This document shows, one piece after another, positions 37,007 to 45,892 of a stretch of 64,000 nucleotides of DNA. Every line of letters starts with the position of its first letter. Position 1 is the stretch's first letter. The translations under genes and the position numbers were made by a program. The notes under the pieces were generated by a model. The model had not been told where the DNA came from. It saw nothing but the letters and a program-made list of their open reading frames with translations, and did not search any database. The stretch is taken from the NCBI RefSeq assembly GCF_002355855.1, contig NZ_AP017655.1, positions 1,612,001-1,676,000 of the forward strand, read 5' to 3'. This DNA comes from Sphingobium cloacae. GTDB taxonomy: Bacteria > Pseudomonadota > Alphaproteobacteria > Sphingomonadales > Sphingomonadaceae.

Positions 37007-38047
37007 ATGAGTAGCGGAACACTTCTCGTCGCGACTGTCGGGCAGGCCGTCATTCGCAGCGCCGACGACGGCGGCACCTGGAATCGCCTCGGCGTTGGCC
37101 AGGTCCTCGAATTCGACGCGATCACCCGTTCGCTGAGCATCAGCCCCGACAGTCCGGAGACGATCTATGCCGGCACCGACATCGGCCTGTGCGTCAGCCA
37201 CGATACCGGCGGCACCTGGGAACGCGTCGACTCGCCCTTCAACGGCGAGACGGTCTGGAAGGTGGCGGTCGATCCCCAGGATGCCAGGCGCATCTTCGTC
37301 GGCACCGGCGCGCCTTCGCGGGCGGTGCTGTGGCGGACGCTCGACGGGGGCGAAAGCTGGTTCCGGGCGCCGGTCGAGATTCCCGAATTCTGCGCCGGCG
37401 TGAACCGCCCGCGACTGCTCGCCTTTGCCTATGATCCGACGGACCGCAATCAGCTCTGGTTCGGCCTGGAGGAAGGCGGATTGTTCTACAGCCGCGACGG
37501 TGGCGACAACTGGACGCGCCTGGATGACCGGCTGCTGTGGGACTTCAATTCGGACATCCACAATATCGTCGTACTCCCGAACCATGGGCGCAAGGTCATC
37601 GTCGTGGCGTGCGTCAATGCCATCTATCGCAGCTTCGACGACGGACAGACATGGAGCGGCATCCTCGCCAAGGAAGTCTTCGGCCTTTATTATGTCCGCG
37701 CGCTGACCAAGCCGGTCGGCAGCGAGGACACGCTGTACCTGAGCATCTCCGACGGCACGCCGGGAACCACCAGCAAAATTCTGGTTTCGCGGGATGCGGC
37801 CGAGAAGTGGGAGATCATGCCGCTGCCCCAGCAACCCAATTCCTGCATCTGGGCAATTTCGGTCAATCCCACGAACCCGCGTCAGATCGTGGCCGGCACG
37901 AAATATGGCCATTTGTTCACGTCCGAAAATGGCGGCGACACCTGGCAGAAGCAGTGGCGGGATTTCAGCGAGATCGCGGATGTCGCATGGACGCCCGCCA
38001 TCGCCCAGATCAAGGCGGCTCATCAGTCGATCGTCACCGCGAAATAA
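37007..38047 (+). CDS. BNR/Asp-box beta-propeller protein
   Basis: A 346-residue protein built of about seven repeats, each with an Asp-box of the form S-x-D-x-G-x-x-W: SADDGGTW, SHDTGGTW, TLDGGESW, SRDGGDNW, SFDDGQTW, SRDAAEKW and SENGGDTW. This predicts a seven-bladed propeller like the Ycf48/sialidase-like proteins. Unlike most of these it has no signal peptide, so it appears cytoplasmic. GAAAGG precedes the ATG. It lies 228 bases after the 262-residue protein in the same direction. It may be a binding or scaffold protein; enzymatic residues of sialidases are not evident. Confidence 0.75.
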   Translation: MSSGTLLVATVGQAVIRSADDGGTWNRLGVGQVLEFDAITRSLSISPDSPETIYAGTDIGLCVSHDTGGTWERVDSPFNGETVWKVAVDPQDARRIFVGTGAPSRAVLWRTLDGGESWFRAPVEIPEFCAGVNRPRLLAFAYDPTDRNQLWFGLEEGGLFYSRDGGDNWTRLDDRLLWDFNSDIHNIVVLPNHGRKVIVVACVNAIYRSFDDGQTWSGILAKEVFGLYYVRALTKPVGSEDTLYLSISDGTPGTTSKILVSRDAAEKWEIMPLPQQPNSCIWAISVNPTNPRQIVAGTKYGHLFTSENGGDTWQKQWRDFSEIADVAWTPAIAQIKAAHQSIVTAK

Positions 38048-38551
38048 GGCGGGCGACGCATACCGAATAGCGCGCTGCCGTTCGGCTTTCACTTGGGTGG
38101 AACTTGTGGAAGCCGCGGTAGCGCACTAGGTCGGGGGCCTCTGGAGGGACGGCTTCTCTCCTCTCCATGTCCCGTACTTCCGGGGTCCCCGACTTTTCAT
38201 CGTCCCGCGCCATATGGAGAGCCCAGGCCCGATGCCGCCTTCGATTATGAGACCCACGGCATCATCGTCGGCAAGGTGGGCTCGATCCGCCTCTATGGCA
38301 AAGTGCGGCCCCTGATTTTCGGCGACGGCGGCTTCCTCCAAGTCCAGGCGTGCGCCTGATCCGGATAGGCCCGTCTCAACCGGCGGTCGTCAGTCGGAGA
38401 TATCGATAGCGGCTGGGTTTGGAGCAAGCTCCATGTCGGGTCGATCGCTCCGTCAGGGGCTGCCCGGCGGCATGGCCCGTCCAAGCGATCGACGCCACGG
38501 TTCAACGGTTCCGGATGGACACGTTGTCCTGCCGGCCCTGTCGAAAGCTTC
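38048..38551. other. 504-base intergenic region with a reductase-like remnant
   Basis: Apart from the flavin-reductase-like fragment listed separately, I see no gene, RNA or long repeat in this interval between the propeller gene and the convergent GST gene. Confidence 0.5.
38235..38359 (+). pseudogene. Remnant resembling the C-terminus of a flavin reductase
   Basis: About 40 codons in one frame read like the end of an HpaC/HsaB-type flavin reductase: the segment FDYETHGIIVGKVGSIRL resembles the THxIxxGxV strand of that family, and PLIFGDGGFLQV its final strand. Upstream codons in this and other frames show no further family resemblance, so at best this is a fragment. If correct it is a relic of a partner for a two-component monooxygenase. 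The assignment is by eye and weak. Confidence 0.35.
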
Positions 38552-39154
38552 CTATTCGCCCTCTTCCCGCAAGGCGGCCTGGACGGACGGGCGATCCCCG
38601 ACACGCACCATGAAGGCCGACAGATTGGGATAGGCGCTCAGATCGATGTCGACATGATTGGCCCAATCCACGACGGTAAAGGCATAGGCGTCCACCACGG
38701 TGAACTGCGTTCCCGTGAGAAAGGGCTGCGCGGCCAGCAGGCCGTCGAGTTCGGCAAAGCGATCCGCCAGCTTGGCGCGCACGATCTGCCTGGTCTCCTC
38801 GGGCGTGTCGTCGCGCCAGAGCCAGCTGAACGTCTTGTGCAATTCCGTCGCGATGACATTGAGCCAGCTTTGCGCCCGAAGCCGCTCGCGCGTGCCGAAG
38901 GCGGGCAAAAGCTCGCGATGGCTTCCGCTGTCGGCCAGATACTGCACCAGCACGGCCGTTTCGGTCAAACGCTCTCCATCGTCGAACTCCAGCACCGGCA
39001 CATAGCCGCGGGGATTGACCGACCGATAATCCGAACCGTCCGGAAGCGTGTAACCGTCCAGGTCGACCTTTACCAGGTCCAGGCTCACCCCCGCTTCGAG
39101 CGCGACGATGTGGACGGCCAGCGAACAGGCATAAGGCGCGTAATAGAGCTTCAT
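38552..39154 (-). CDS. Glutathione S-transferase (beta-class-like)
   Basis: A 200-residue GST. Cys10 in APYACSLA and NPRGYVPVLEF with cis-Pro match beta-class enzymes; FTVVDAYAF is the capping box. It is a paralogue of the GST at 18303-18950. It lies downstream of RidA and D-amino-acid dehydrogenase genes on the same strand, suggesting one transcript. The role is likely glutathione conjugation or isomerisation in catabolism. Confidence 0.9.
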   Translation of the reverse strand: MKLYYAPYACSLAVHIVALEAGVSLDLVKVDLDGYTLPDGSDYRSVNPRGYVPVLEFDDGERLTETAVLVQYLADSGSHRELLPAFGTRERLRAQSWLNVIATELHKTFSWLWRDDTPEETRQIVRAKLADRFAELDGLLAAQPFLTGTQFTVVDAYAFTVVDWANHVDIDLSAYPNLSAFMVRVGDRPSVQAALREEGE

Positions 39155-39215
39155 GACACAGATCCTCCTTCCAAAGGGGGTGGACGGCAGCGCGCCAGGC
39201 GCGCTGCCGCCGCAA

Positions 39216-39563
39216 TCATCTCTTCGCTGCGACGATGATGACTTCGACCTTATAGTCCGGCGTCGCCAGCTTGGCCTCGCCCGTCGCCCGCGCCGGTGCC
39301 TCGACGCCCTCCAGCCAGGCGTCCCACACTTCGTTCATCGCCGCGAAGTCGGCCATGTCCGCCAGCCAGATCGTGGCGCTCAGCAGGTGATTCTTGTCGC
39401 TGCCCGCCCGCGCCAGCAGAGCGTCCACCTGCGCCAGCGCGCCTTGGGTCTGCGTGGCGACATCCTGGCCGGGCGCCGCAATCTGTCCGGCCAGATAGAT
39501 CGTATCGCCATGGATCACCGCCTGGCTCATGCGCGGGCCGGTGTCTAAACGCTGGATTGCCAT
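39216..39563 (-). CDS. RidA family protein
   Basis: A 115-residue protein of the RidA/YjgF family, which hydrolyses reactive enamine/imine intermediates made by PLP or flavin enzymes. IYLAGQIA and the Arg in PARATGEAKLA, where family members bind the substrate carboxylate, are visible. GAAGGACG precedes the ATG. It follows the D-amino-acid dehydrogenase gene by 18 bases, a logical pairing because that enzyme produces imino acids that RidA hydrolyses. Confidence 0.85.
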   Translation of the reverse strand: MAIQRLDTGPRMSQAVIHGDTIYLAGQIAAPGQDVATQTQGALAQVDALLARAGSDKNHLLSATIWLADMADFAAMNEVWDAWLEGVEAPARATGEAKLATPDYKVEVIIVAAKR

Positions 39564-39581
39564 CAATTCGTCCTTTCTTCT

Positions 39582-40841
39582 TCAGTGACTGTCATATCTA
39601 TCGAGCGACAGGTCGCTCGTATCGATTGCGGGATCGCGCTCGCTGATGATGTCCGCGATCACATGGCCGGAACCGCACGCCATCGTCCACCCCAGCGTTC
39701 CATGTCCCGTGTTCAGGAACAGGTTGGAATAGCGCGTCCGTCCGATGATGGGGGTGCTGTCGGGCGTCATCGGCCGCAAGCCCGACCAATAGGTCGCGCC
39801 CGCCAGATCGCCGGCCTCCGGGAAAAGCGTTCCCACCGAATGTTCGAGAGTCGCGCGGCGCGCCGGAGGAAGGCTGTTGTTGAAGCCGGAAATCTCGGCC
39901 ATGCCGCCGACCCTTATGCGATCGCCCAGCCGTGTGATCGCCACCTTGAAGCTCTCGTCCAGCAGGGTGGAGACGGGCGCCCGCTCGGCGGCGACGATGG
40001 GGGCGGTGATCGAATAGCCCTTGACCGGATAGACCGGCAGCCGCAGTCCCAGCGGACGCACCAGCCCCGGCGAATAGCTGCCCAGCGCGACCAGATAGGC
40101 GTCGCCTTCCAGCGTTCCCGCGCTGGTGGACACGCCGGCGACCGCGCCCCCGGCGGTGACAAGGCCCTGGATATCCACCCCATAACGGAAGCTCACGCCT
40201 TTGGCGGCCGCCATCTCGGCCAGCGCGTTGGTGAACTTGTAGCAATCGCCGGTTTCGTCATTGGGCAGCCTCAGGCCGCCGGCGATCGACTCCTTGCTGT
40301 AAGCCAGGCCCGGCTCGGCAAGGATGCACTCGTCCCGCGAGAGGATCTCGAACGGGACGCCATCGGCCCGCAGGACCTCCACATCCTTGTCGATGCCCTC
40401 CAGCTGTCGCGGATCGCGGAACAACTGCAAGGTTCCCCGGGACCGTTCATCATATTGGATGCCCGTCGCCTGCCGCAGGTCGATGAGGCGGTCACGGCTG
40501 AACTCGGCGATGCGCACCATCCGGCTCTTGTTGACGGCATAGCGCGAGGCGGTGCAATTCCGCAGCATCGCCACGAGCCAGCGCAGCATGGCCATATCGA
40601 CCTGCGGCCGCAGGATGAGCGGCGCATGCTCCATGAACAACCATTTGAGCGCCTTCATGGGAATGCCGGGCGCCGCCCAGGGCGATGCGTAGCCCGGCGA
40701 AATCTCGCCTGCATTGCCGAAACTCGTCTCCAGCGCCGGACCGGGCTGGCGGTCGACGACCACGACCTCATGGCCGGCTTCGGCAAGATACCAGGCGGAC
40801 GTGACGCCGACCACGCCGCTGCCAAGAATGATGACCTTCAT
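39582..40841 (-). CDS. dadA: D-amino-acid dehydrogenase small subunit-like (DadA)
   Basis: A 419-residue FAD-dependent dehydrogenase of the DAO family. GSGVVG at residues 7-12 is the dinucleotide-binding motif, [19 protein letters not shown] is a DadA hallmark, and [14 protein letters not shown] closes the FAD domain. DadA oxidises D-amino acids to keto acids and passes electrons to the membrane quinone pool. No alanine racemase (dadX) lies next to it; instead RidA and a GST follow. It may serve a specific D-amino acid or a related amine. Confidence 0.88.
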   Translation of the reverse strand: MKVIILGSGVVGVTSAWYLAEAGHEVVVVDRQPGPALETSFGNAGEISPGYASPWAAPGIPMKALKWLFMEHAPLILRPQVDMAMLRWLVAMLRNCTASRYAVNKSRMVRIAEFSRDRLIDLRQATGIQYDERSRGTLQLFRDPRQLEGIDKDVEVLRADGVPFEILSRDECILAEPGLAYSKESIAGGLRLPNDETGDCYKFTNALAEMAAAKGVSFRYGVDIQGLVTAGGAVAGVSTSAGTLEGDAYLVALGSYSPGLVRPLGLRLPVYPVKGYSITAPIVAAERAPVSTLLDESFKVAITRLGDRIRVGGMAEISGFNNSLPPARRATLEHSVGTLFPEAGDLAGATYWSGLRPMTPDSTPIIGRTRYSNLFLNTGHGTLGWTMACGSGHVIADIISERDPAIDTSDLSLDRYDSH

Positions 40842-41307
40842 GAATTGCGGCTCCCGCTGATGCCCCGCCCGCAGCCGTCCGCATGATCGGGCCTTGCCCC
40901 GGGAAGCGCCGCGCCCGGCTGGATCGCTCCGGGGCCGGCGCGGTCCGCCTTCCTCATCACGGCTGCAAGCCGCGATGGCGCAAAGCGCTTCTGGATTCGC
41001 CGATCATTGTCCGCCTGCGCGCCGAGGCCGATACAAAATTGCGCGCCTGCCGCTACCTTCGGAATCGATAACGCCATGCCCGCTCCTTCACCCGATGAAG
41101 CTAGGACATGTCGTTCGAAATTATATGCCATTCATTCGATGATCTTGCGATTCTTGCATAAATCATGGCCAAATTTGTCGCCTGAACGGGAAATCATATC
41201 AATATCGCTCGACGAAGCCGATCGACCTGCCCTTCATCCGCCCGCCTCGCCGCCCGCTCTCCGGCCCGGCGGCGAAGGCCGGCTCGCCGCAACCCGGCGT
41301 CATCCGA
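40842..41307. other. Intergenic region before the mobile element
   Basis: A 466-base interval with no credible gene. It should hold the dadA promoter. An AT-richer patch at about 41110-41210 is visible. The left junction of the foreign DNA appears to lie a little to the right, at about 41355, where gene-like lower-GC sequence begins abruptly. Confidence 0.4.
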
Positions 41308-42057
41308 ATGCCACGCGTTTCGGAGCGCCCGGATCGCTCGCGATCAAACAGTCGGCGGAGCCCGCCTCAAGTCCTGCGTCGGATTATCGACGACGTGCGG
41401 GACGGAATAGTGGACTCTCGCGATCTCAATAAGGCATCCGATATCGAAGGCTATTTCCAAAACCTTCCCAATGACCTTCAGCCGCAGAAAGCCAAATCTG
41501 GTATCCCACGCCCCTTCAAAGATATCGATATTAAGAAGCGGCCGGCGGCCACCGCTGCTTCGAAAACTTCTACAAAACAGAAGACCAAAAGCAGCCCAAA
41601 GCCTCGGCTCACCCTCGCCCCGAGGCGGCATCCGTTTAATGCACCTACTTCGACCAAAGGGGAGGCTCTGCTACGGGAAGCAGGAGGCTTGGATGCAAAC
41701 AGGTTTACGGTTTCCGCCGCGTTTGTGCTCCGCAGTTTCGTTGAACTCGCGATCAACGATTACATGGAAGCGAACAAGATGCCCAAATCAGAAACGAATG
41801 GGAGGGGAACCCCTGTCGAGTTAGATCTGACCCAGAAGGCGGATAGGGTATTGAAGCATATCGTTGCGGCAGACAGTTCGAAAAATGCTGACCTACGTGG
41901 CTTCCGAAACAACATTCTTACGAAGACGTCCCCGACGTCCATCCAGTCGCTTAACGGGTTCGTTCACAACAAGTTCCAGATTCCGACCGCAGACGCGCTT
42001 CGGGCAGGTTGGGATTGTTCTGTCCCAATCTTTATTGCTGCCTATGGAAGTGCATAA
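41308..42057 (+). CDS. Uncharacterised protein, probably truncated at its N-terminus
   Basis: A 249-residue reading frame that I do not recognise. Residues 1-19 look like GC-driven non-coding sequence, while the part from VLRRIIDDVRDGIVDSRDL onwards has normal composition, so the true gene probably began further upstream and was cut at the element's edge. A Lys/Pro-rich linker (about 55-115) joins an N-terminal part to a helical C-terminal domain. The stop overlaps the ATG of the methylase gene (TAATG), so the two were translationally coupled. A role alongside DNA methylation is suggested. Confidence 0.55.
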   Translation: MPRVSERPDRSRSNSRRSPPQVLRRIIDDVRDGIVDSRDLNKASDIEGYFQNLPNDLQPQKAKSGIPRPFKDIDIKKRPAATAASKTSTKQKTKSSPKPRLTLAPRRHPFNAPTSTKGEALLREAGGLDANRFTVSAAFVLRSFVELAINDYMEANKMPKSETNGRGTPVELDLTQKADRVLKHIVAADSSKNADLRGFRNNILTKTSPTSIQSLNGFVHNKFQIPTADALRAGWDCSVPIFIAAYGSA

Positions 42058-42117
42058 TGCCAGACGCCCATCCATCGCTCACTCAAACTGGCCGCTACTC
42101 CCCGCTTCGCTATCCCG
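42057..42117 (+). pseudogene. 5' end of the Dam-type methylase gene, cut off by IS21
   Basis: Twenty codons plus one base starting at the ATG that overlaps the previous stop. They read into SPLRYPG, the start of the DNA adenine methylase family's first motif, and stop at the IS21 insertion. Joined at 42117/44647, removing the IS and one target copy, they restore a continuous 313-residue methylase. Confidence 0.85.
42110..42117 (+). repeat. IS21 target-site duplication, left copy
   Basis: CTATCCCG immediately before the IS left end; the identical octamer follows the right end at 44639-44646. Eight bases is within the range for IS21-family elements. Confidence 0.9.
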
Positions 42118-42124
42118 TGTCAAA

Positions 42125-42169
42125 CGGCGTTCAAAAGGGACCCCCGATCGGCGTCGAAGAGGGACCCCC
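42125..42169 (+). repeat. IS21 left-end repeats L1 and L2
   Basis: Two direct copies of a 21-base unit beginning CGGCGT and ending GGGACCCCC (42125-42145 and 42149-42169). Both match the right-end units in inverted orientation and are expected binding sites for the IstA transposase. Confidence 0.8.
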
Positions 42170-42293
42170 TTTTTCGGATATGATGTTGGTTTGTTGAAGA
42201 TGGCCTTGCGCTGCGTGCGGCGGAGGGCGGGCGTAGCCCGACCGGAGGCGCGCGCAGCGCAAGATAGATTTTTGAAGGCGCCGAAGGTAGCGG

Positions 42294-43025
42294 TCAGCTG
42301 CGGTTTTTGAAGCGCCAGCTGTCGTTGCCCGTCTCGATGATATCGCAGTGGTGGGTGACGCGGTCGAGCAGCGCCGTAGTCATCTTGGGATCCCCGAAGA
42401 CGGTAGGCCACTCGCCGAAGGCAAGGTTGGTGGTGATGATGACGCTGGTGCGCTCATAAAGCTTGCTGATGAGGTGGAACAGCAACTGCCCTCCCGAGCG
42501 TGCGAACGGCAGATATCCAAGCTCGTCGAGCACGATCAGATCGAGCCGCGACAGCTGCGCCGCCAGGGTCCCGCCTTTGCCGATCCGGGTCTCCTCTTCG
42601 AGGCGTGTCACCAGATCGACGGTGTTGAAGTAGCGGGCGCGAGCGCCCCTTCGCACGACATTGGCGGTGATCGCGATGGCGAGGTGGGTCTTGCCTGTCC
42701 CCGTGCCGCCGACCAGCACGATATTGCGGCGAGGCGGGAGGAAGGAGCCATCGTGAAGGGAGCGGATCATCTCCTCATTGATCGGTGTGCCCTCGAAGCT
42801 GAACCGCTCCAGGTCCTTCACCACGGGCAGCCTCGCAGCCGTCATCCGATAGCGGATGGAGGCTGCATCCCGGTGGGTCGCCTCAGCACGGAGCAGGTCG
42901 GTCAGTATCTCCATGGTGGTGCGCTTGCGCTGGAGGCCGGTGGTGACCGCCTCGTCGAACGCCGCCGCCATGCCCTTGAGTCCGAGGCCGCGCATCGTGT
43001 CGATCATATCATGCCGCTGCATCAT
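42294..43025 (-). CDS. istB: IS21 helper ATPase IstB
   Basis: A 243-residue AAA+ ATPase that helps the transposase choose targets. GGTGTGKT is the Walker A motif and [10 protein letters not shown] the Walker B. The ATG at 43025 lies inside the end of istA (17-base overlap), the usual coupled arrangement. GAGG precedes it. Confidence 0.93.
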   Translation of the reverse strand: MMQRHDMIDTMRGLGLKGMAAAFDEAVTTGLQRKRTTMEILTDLLRAEATHRDAASIRYRMTAARLPVVKDLERFSFEGTPINEEMIRSLHDGSFLPPRRNIVLVGGTGTGKTHLAIAITANVVRRGARARYFNTVDLVTRLEEETRIGKGGTLAAQLSRLDLIVLDELGYLPFARSGGQLLFHLISKLYERTSVIITTNLAFGEWPTVFGDPKMTTALLDRVTHHCDIIETGNDSWRFKNRS

Positions 43026-44523
43026 AGCCTCGCAGCAGATCATAGCGGGCACAGTCGGCGAGCGGAGGATGCTGCAGCATCCGGTCTTCCGAAGTGACGA
43101 TGCTGTGGGGTGTCGCCGGCTCGCGGCGCCGGGAGAGGATGTTGAGGATCAGCTCGTCGCTGGCCGTTCCGTTCGCCAACGCTTCGCGCACGGCAGCCTC
43201 TACCGGCTCCAGGCCATCGGTGAGCACCGCCGAGAGGACCCGCACGAACCTGCGATCGGCCTCGTCCCCGGTGCCGAGCCTTCGCCGTAATCGGTGCAGG
43301 GCGGGCGGCAGATCCCAGTCCTGGAACGGTGCGCCGTTACGCAGCGCGCCGGGCTTGTGCGCGAGGACCGGCAGATAATGCCAGGGATCGTATATCGTGC
43401 GGTTCCGACCGAAGTGGCGCTCATGCTCCCCGACGATCGCATCGCCGCAGCGTATGACGATGCGATCGGCATAGGAGCGCACCTGAACGGTCCGGCGTGC
43501 GGCCGTCGACATGACCGAGTAGCGGTTGCGATCGAAGCTGATGAGGCAGGTGCCGGTGACGGCATGCTCGCTCTCATGGAAGCCGTCGAACGGTGCCAGG
43601 ATCGGCTGCAGGGCCGGTCGCTCCATATCCAGCGCCTCGGCGACGGTAATATCCCCGCGTTCGGGATGGGCATGATGCTCGGCCCAGCGCCGGCACTCGG
43701 CCTCCAGCCACCCGTTGAGCTCGGCCAGGCTGGCGAACCGGAGTCGCGGCTGGAAGAAGCGGCCTCGGATCGTCTGGACCTGCTGCTCGACCTGGCCCTT
43801 CTCCCATCCCGCCGCCGGCGAGCAGGCGGTCGGCTCGACCATGTAATGATCGGTCATGATCAGGAAGCGGCGGTTGAACACACGCTCCTTGCCGGTGAAC
43901 ACGGCCGTCACCGCCGTCTTCATATTATCGTAGATACCGCGTCGCGGCACACCGCCGAAGAACGCGAACGCCCGGGCATGGGCATCGAACAGCATCTCCT
44001 GGCCCTCGCGCGGATAGGCCCGGACATAGGGTGCGCGCGAGTCGCAGAGACGCATATGCGCCACCTTCACCCGCATCGGCTTGCCGGCGATCTCCACATC
44101 CTCGTGGCTCCAGTCGAACTGGTAGGCCTCACCCGGCTGGAAGGTCATCGGGATGAACGCCGGTGCGCCTTCGCCAGCATCCTTCCGCCGCGCAGCACGC
44201 CAGCGCGCCGCATAGCGGCGCACCGCATCATAGGATCCATCGAACCCCTCGCGCACCAGCAGGTCATGGATACGCGTCATCCGTAGCCGATCGCGGCGGC
44301 CGCGCCCCTCGTTCTCCTCAAGCAGCGCATCGAGACGATCCTGATAAGGACCGATCCGCGGCAGCGGCTGGACTTTGCGCTGATAGTTGAACGCCGCCTC
44401 CGGCGACCGGATCGCCTTGCGGACTACCTTCCGCGACAAACGAAGGTCGCGCGCGATCGCCTTGATCGCCTTCCCCCCTGCATGCTCACGCCGAATCCGA
44501 ACCACTGTCTCCACGATCAACAT
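43009..44523 (-). CDS. istA: IS21 transposase IstA
   Basis: A 504-residue transposase with an N-terminal helix-turn-helix ([18 protein letters not shown]) and an RNase H-like catalytic core whose acidic residues are expected in [18 protein letters not shown] and [10 protein letters not shown]. It cuts and joins the element ends with IstB. The frame is intact from start to stop. Confidence 0.93.
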   Translation of the reverse strand: MLIVETVVRIRREHAGGKAIKAIARDLRLSRKVVRKAIRSPEAAFNYQRKVQPLPRIGPYQDRLDALLEENEGRGRRDRLRMTRIHDLLVREGFDGSYDAVRRYAARWRAARRKDAGEGAPAFIPMTFQPGEAYQFDWSHEDVEIAGKPMRVKVAHMRLCDSRAPYVRAYPREGQEMLFDAHARAFAFFGGVPRRGIYDNMKTAVTAVFTGKERVFNRRFLIMTDHYMVEPTACSPAAGWEKGQVEQQVQTIRGRFFQPRLRFASLAELNGWLEAECRRWAEHHAHPERGDITVAEALDMERPALQPILAPFDGFHESEHAVTGTCLISFDRNRYSVMSTAARRTVQVRSYADRIVIRCGDAIVGEHERHFGRNRTIYDPWHYLPVLAHKPGALRNGAPFQDWDLPPALHRLRRRLGTGDEADRRFVRVLSAVLTDGLEPVEAAVREALANGTASDELILNILSRRREPATPHSIVTSEDRMLQHPPLADCARYDLLRGYDAAA

Positions 44524-44577
44524 CCCGTTCTCGCCAACTGATCAAAACCAGTCGGCCGACTAAATCCCCGGGATGAA

Positions 44578-44631
44578 GGGGTCCTTTTTGCACGCCGATC
44601 ACCCCACGAAGGGGGTGCCTATTGCACGCTG
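44578..44631 (-). repeat. IS21 right-end repeats R2 and R1
   Basis: Two copies of the terminal unit in the inverted orientation to the left end (44578-44597 and 44611-44631). R1 contains the TTG at 44622 that now opens the methylase reading frame. Confidence 0.8.
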
Positions 44632-45527
44632 ATCCTCACTATCCCGGCGGGAAAGGGAAACTCGCACGCTTCATGAAGGAGATTGTGCGCTCAAATAACT
44701 TGTCAGATGGCCGCTACGTTGAACCGTATGCTGGCGGCGCGGCCGTTGCGTGGGAGTTGTTACTCACAGGTGTAGTGCGCCGAGTTTCAATTAACGACAT
44801 CAGCTTGCCGGTATTTGCGTTCTGGCACAGCGTTCTGAATTCGACGGACGAACTCTGTAGCTTGATCCATGATTGCCCGCTAACCATAGAAGAGTGGGAC
44901 AGGCAGAAGGATGTATTCCGACGACCAGATGAGGCTGATTATCTGAGACTTGGGTTTTCATTTTTCTTCCTGAACCGCACGAATCGATCTGGAATCTTGA
45001 ATGGCGGCGTCATTGGCGGACGGGATCAAACCGGCAAGTGGAAGATCGATGCTCGATTTAACAGGTCTGACCTCATTTCTAGGATCGAAAAAATTGCATC
45101 GCTTAGGGCGCGGATTGAATTGACCAATCTCGATGCCGTGAAGTTCATCGAGACGAACGCCAAGCGCTTTAGCAAAAGGACGCTTCTGTATATCGACCCG
45201 CCATATTTTGAGAAGGGTCGCTTTCTGTATCATGATGCCTATCGCGCGGATGATCATGCCACCGTTGCGGAATCTGTTAGGGCATTGAAGGGCCTAAACT
45301 GGGTTGTCTCCTACGACGATGTTCGGCCAATTCACGATCTGTATTCCAGTTCCCCTTGGCTGCAATACACACTGAACTATAGCGCTCGTAACGTCACCAA
45401 GGGCCGAGAAGTGATGTTCTTTAGCAAGAACCTCATCGTCCCAGATGTGCCTACGCCGTTGCACGAAATTGATCGTGATCTTCGTAGTCGGCCGAGGCCT
45501 GTTTCCATGCGTGAGTTTGCCGCCTAG
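44622..45527 (+). CDS. Dam-type DNA adenine methylase, N-terminus replaced by IS21 end
   Basis: A 301-residue reading frame of the D12/Dam class of N6-adenine methylases. EPYAGGAAV (about residues 34-42) is the AdoMet motif and DPPY (192-195) the catalytic motif. The gene was cut by IS21: the first 18 native residues are lost, and a TTG within the IS end plus five codons now lead straight into YPGGKGK, because the target duplication preserved that motif in frame. The product may therefore still be made and active, if the TTG is used. The stretch has lower GC than the flanks. It may once have protected the element or regulated it. Confidence 0.8.
   Translation: MHADPHYPGGKGKLARFMKEIVRSNNLSDGRYVEPYAGGAAVAWELLLTGVVRRVSINDISLPVFAFWHSVLNSTDELCSLIHDCPLTIEEWDRQKDVFRRPDEADYLRLGFSFFFLNRTNRSGILNGGVIGGRDQTGKWKIDARFNRSDLISRIEKIASLRARIELTNLDAVKFIETNAKRFSKRTLLYIDPPYFEKGRFLYHDAYRADDHATVAESVRALKGLNWVVSYDDVRPIHDLYSSSPWLQYTLNYSARNVTKGREVMFFSKNLIVPDVPTPLHEIDRDLRSRPRPVSMREFAA
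44639..44646 (+). repeat. IS21 target-site duplication, right copy
   Basis: CTATCCCG, identical to 42110-42117. Confidence 0.9.
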
Positions 45528-45682
45528 CTTTGCTTCCATGCGGGGCGATATTCAAAAATCTACCCTTTGAAGACGGCGGAACGCATCCACTAGCACAGCG
45601 CGCGGGTGCGGGTTCCCCAATATGCGTGACGATCCACGATTGGATCAACATGGGACGAGACTGCATCGCTGCACCTCCGCAG

Positions 45683-45736
45683 ACGAGCGGCCCGCCTATG
45701 CCAGACTCTTGGCGGTCGCTCCAGCGGGCCGCTCGT
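45683..45736. repeat. Perfect 13-bp inverted repeat
   Basis: ACGAGCGGCCCGC (45683-45695) and its exact complement (45724-45736) are separated by 28 bases. It could be a terminator for the methylase gene, although there is no T-run, or a recombination-related structure. Confidence 0.5.
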
Positions 45737-45855
45737 CCGCTCCGCCGTCGCGCCTATGGCAACGAATAAACCCGCTACTCGGCTTCGGTCGCCTTAGCCA
45801 AAAAGAGCTCAGTCACTTAAGCTGACCCTTGATTGGGAACGTCACAGTATATACA

Positions 45856-45879
45856 TACGTGAATGTATCACTTCACGTA
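45856..45879 (+). promoter_or_regulatory. Operator-like palindrome before the 311-residue gene
   Basis: TACGTGAA, 8 bases, TTCACGTA: perfect 8-bp arms in an AT-rich setting, ending 13 bases before the ATG. A second, overlapping ATACAT/ATGTAT dyad precedes it. A repressor bound here would block transcription of the next gene. No adjacent regulator gene is obvious. Confidence 0.55.
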
Positions 45880-45892
45880 AATTGGATGTATC

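Larger units (their letters stand above)
42118..44638 (-). mobile_element. IS21-family insertion sequence (complete)
   Basis: A 2521-base element with istA and istB on the minus strand. Ends start TG and finish CA. As in other IS21 members, each end has two copies of a 20-21 base repeat: left 42125-42145 and 42149-42169, right 44578-44597 and 44611-44631 (inverted). A perfect 8-bp duplication (CTATCCCG) flanks it. Both genes are intact, so the copy looks recent and possibly active. It split a Dam-type methylase gene. Confidence 0.95.
45528..45892. other. 365-base intergenic region with hairpin and operator-like palindrome
   Basis: No credible gene. It holds a 13-bp inverted repeat (45683-45736) and, next to the following gene, an 8-bp-arm palindrome (45856-45879). 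The last 60 bases are AT-rich and likely carry the promoter. Confidence 0.5.

Noticed and set aside
36065..38092. 675-residue minus-strand frame opposite the exported protein and propeller
   Set aside because: It covers two supported plus-strand genes and the gap between them; no motif or ribosome site supports it.
38093..38359. 88-residue frame as a complete gene
   Set aside because: The first half has no protein-like character; only the last 40 or so codons resemble anything, so it is listed as a remnant.
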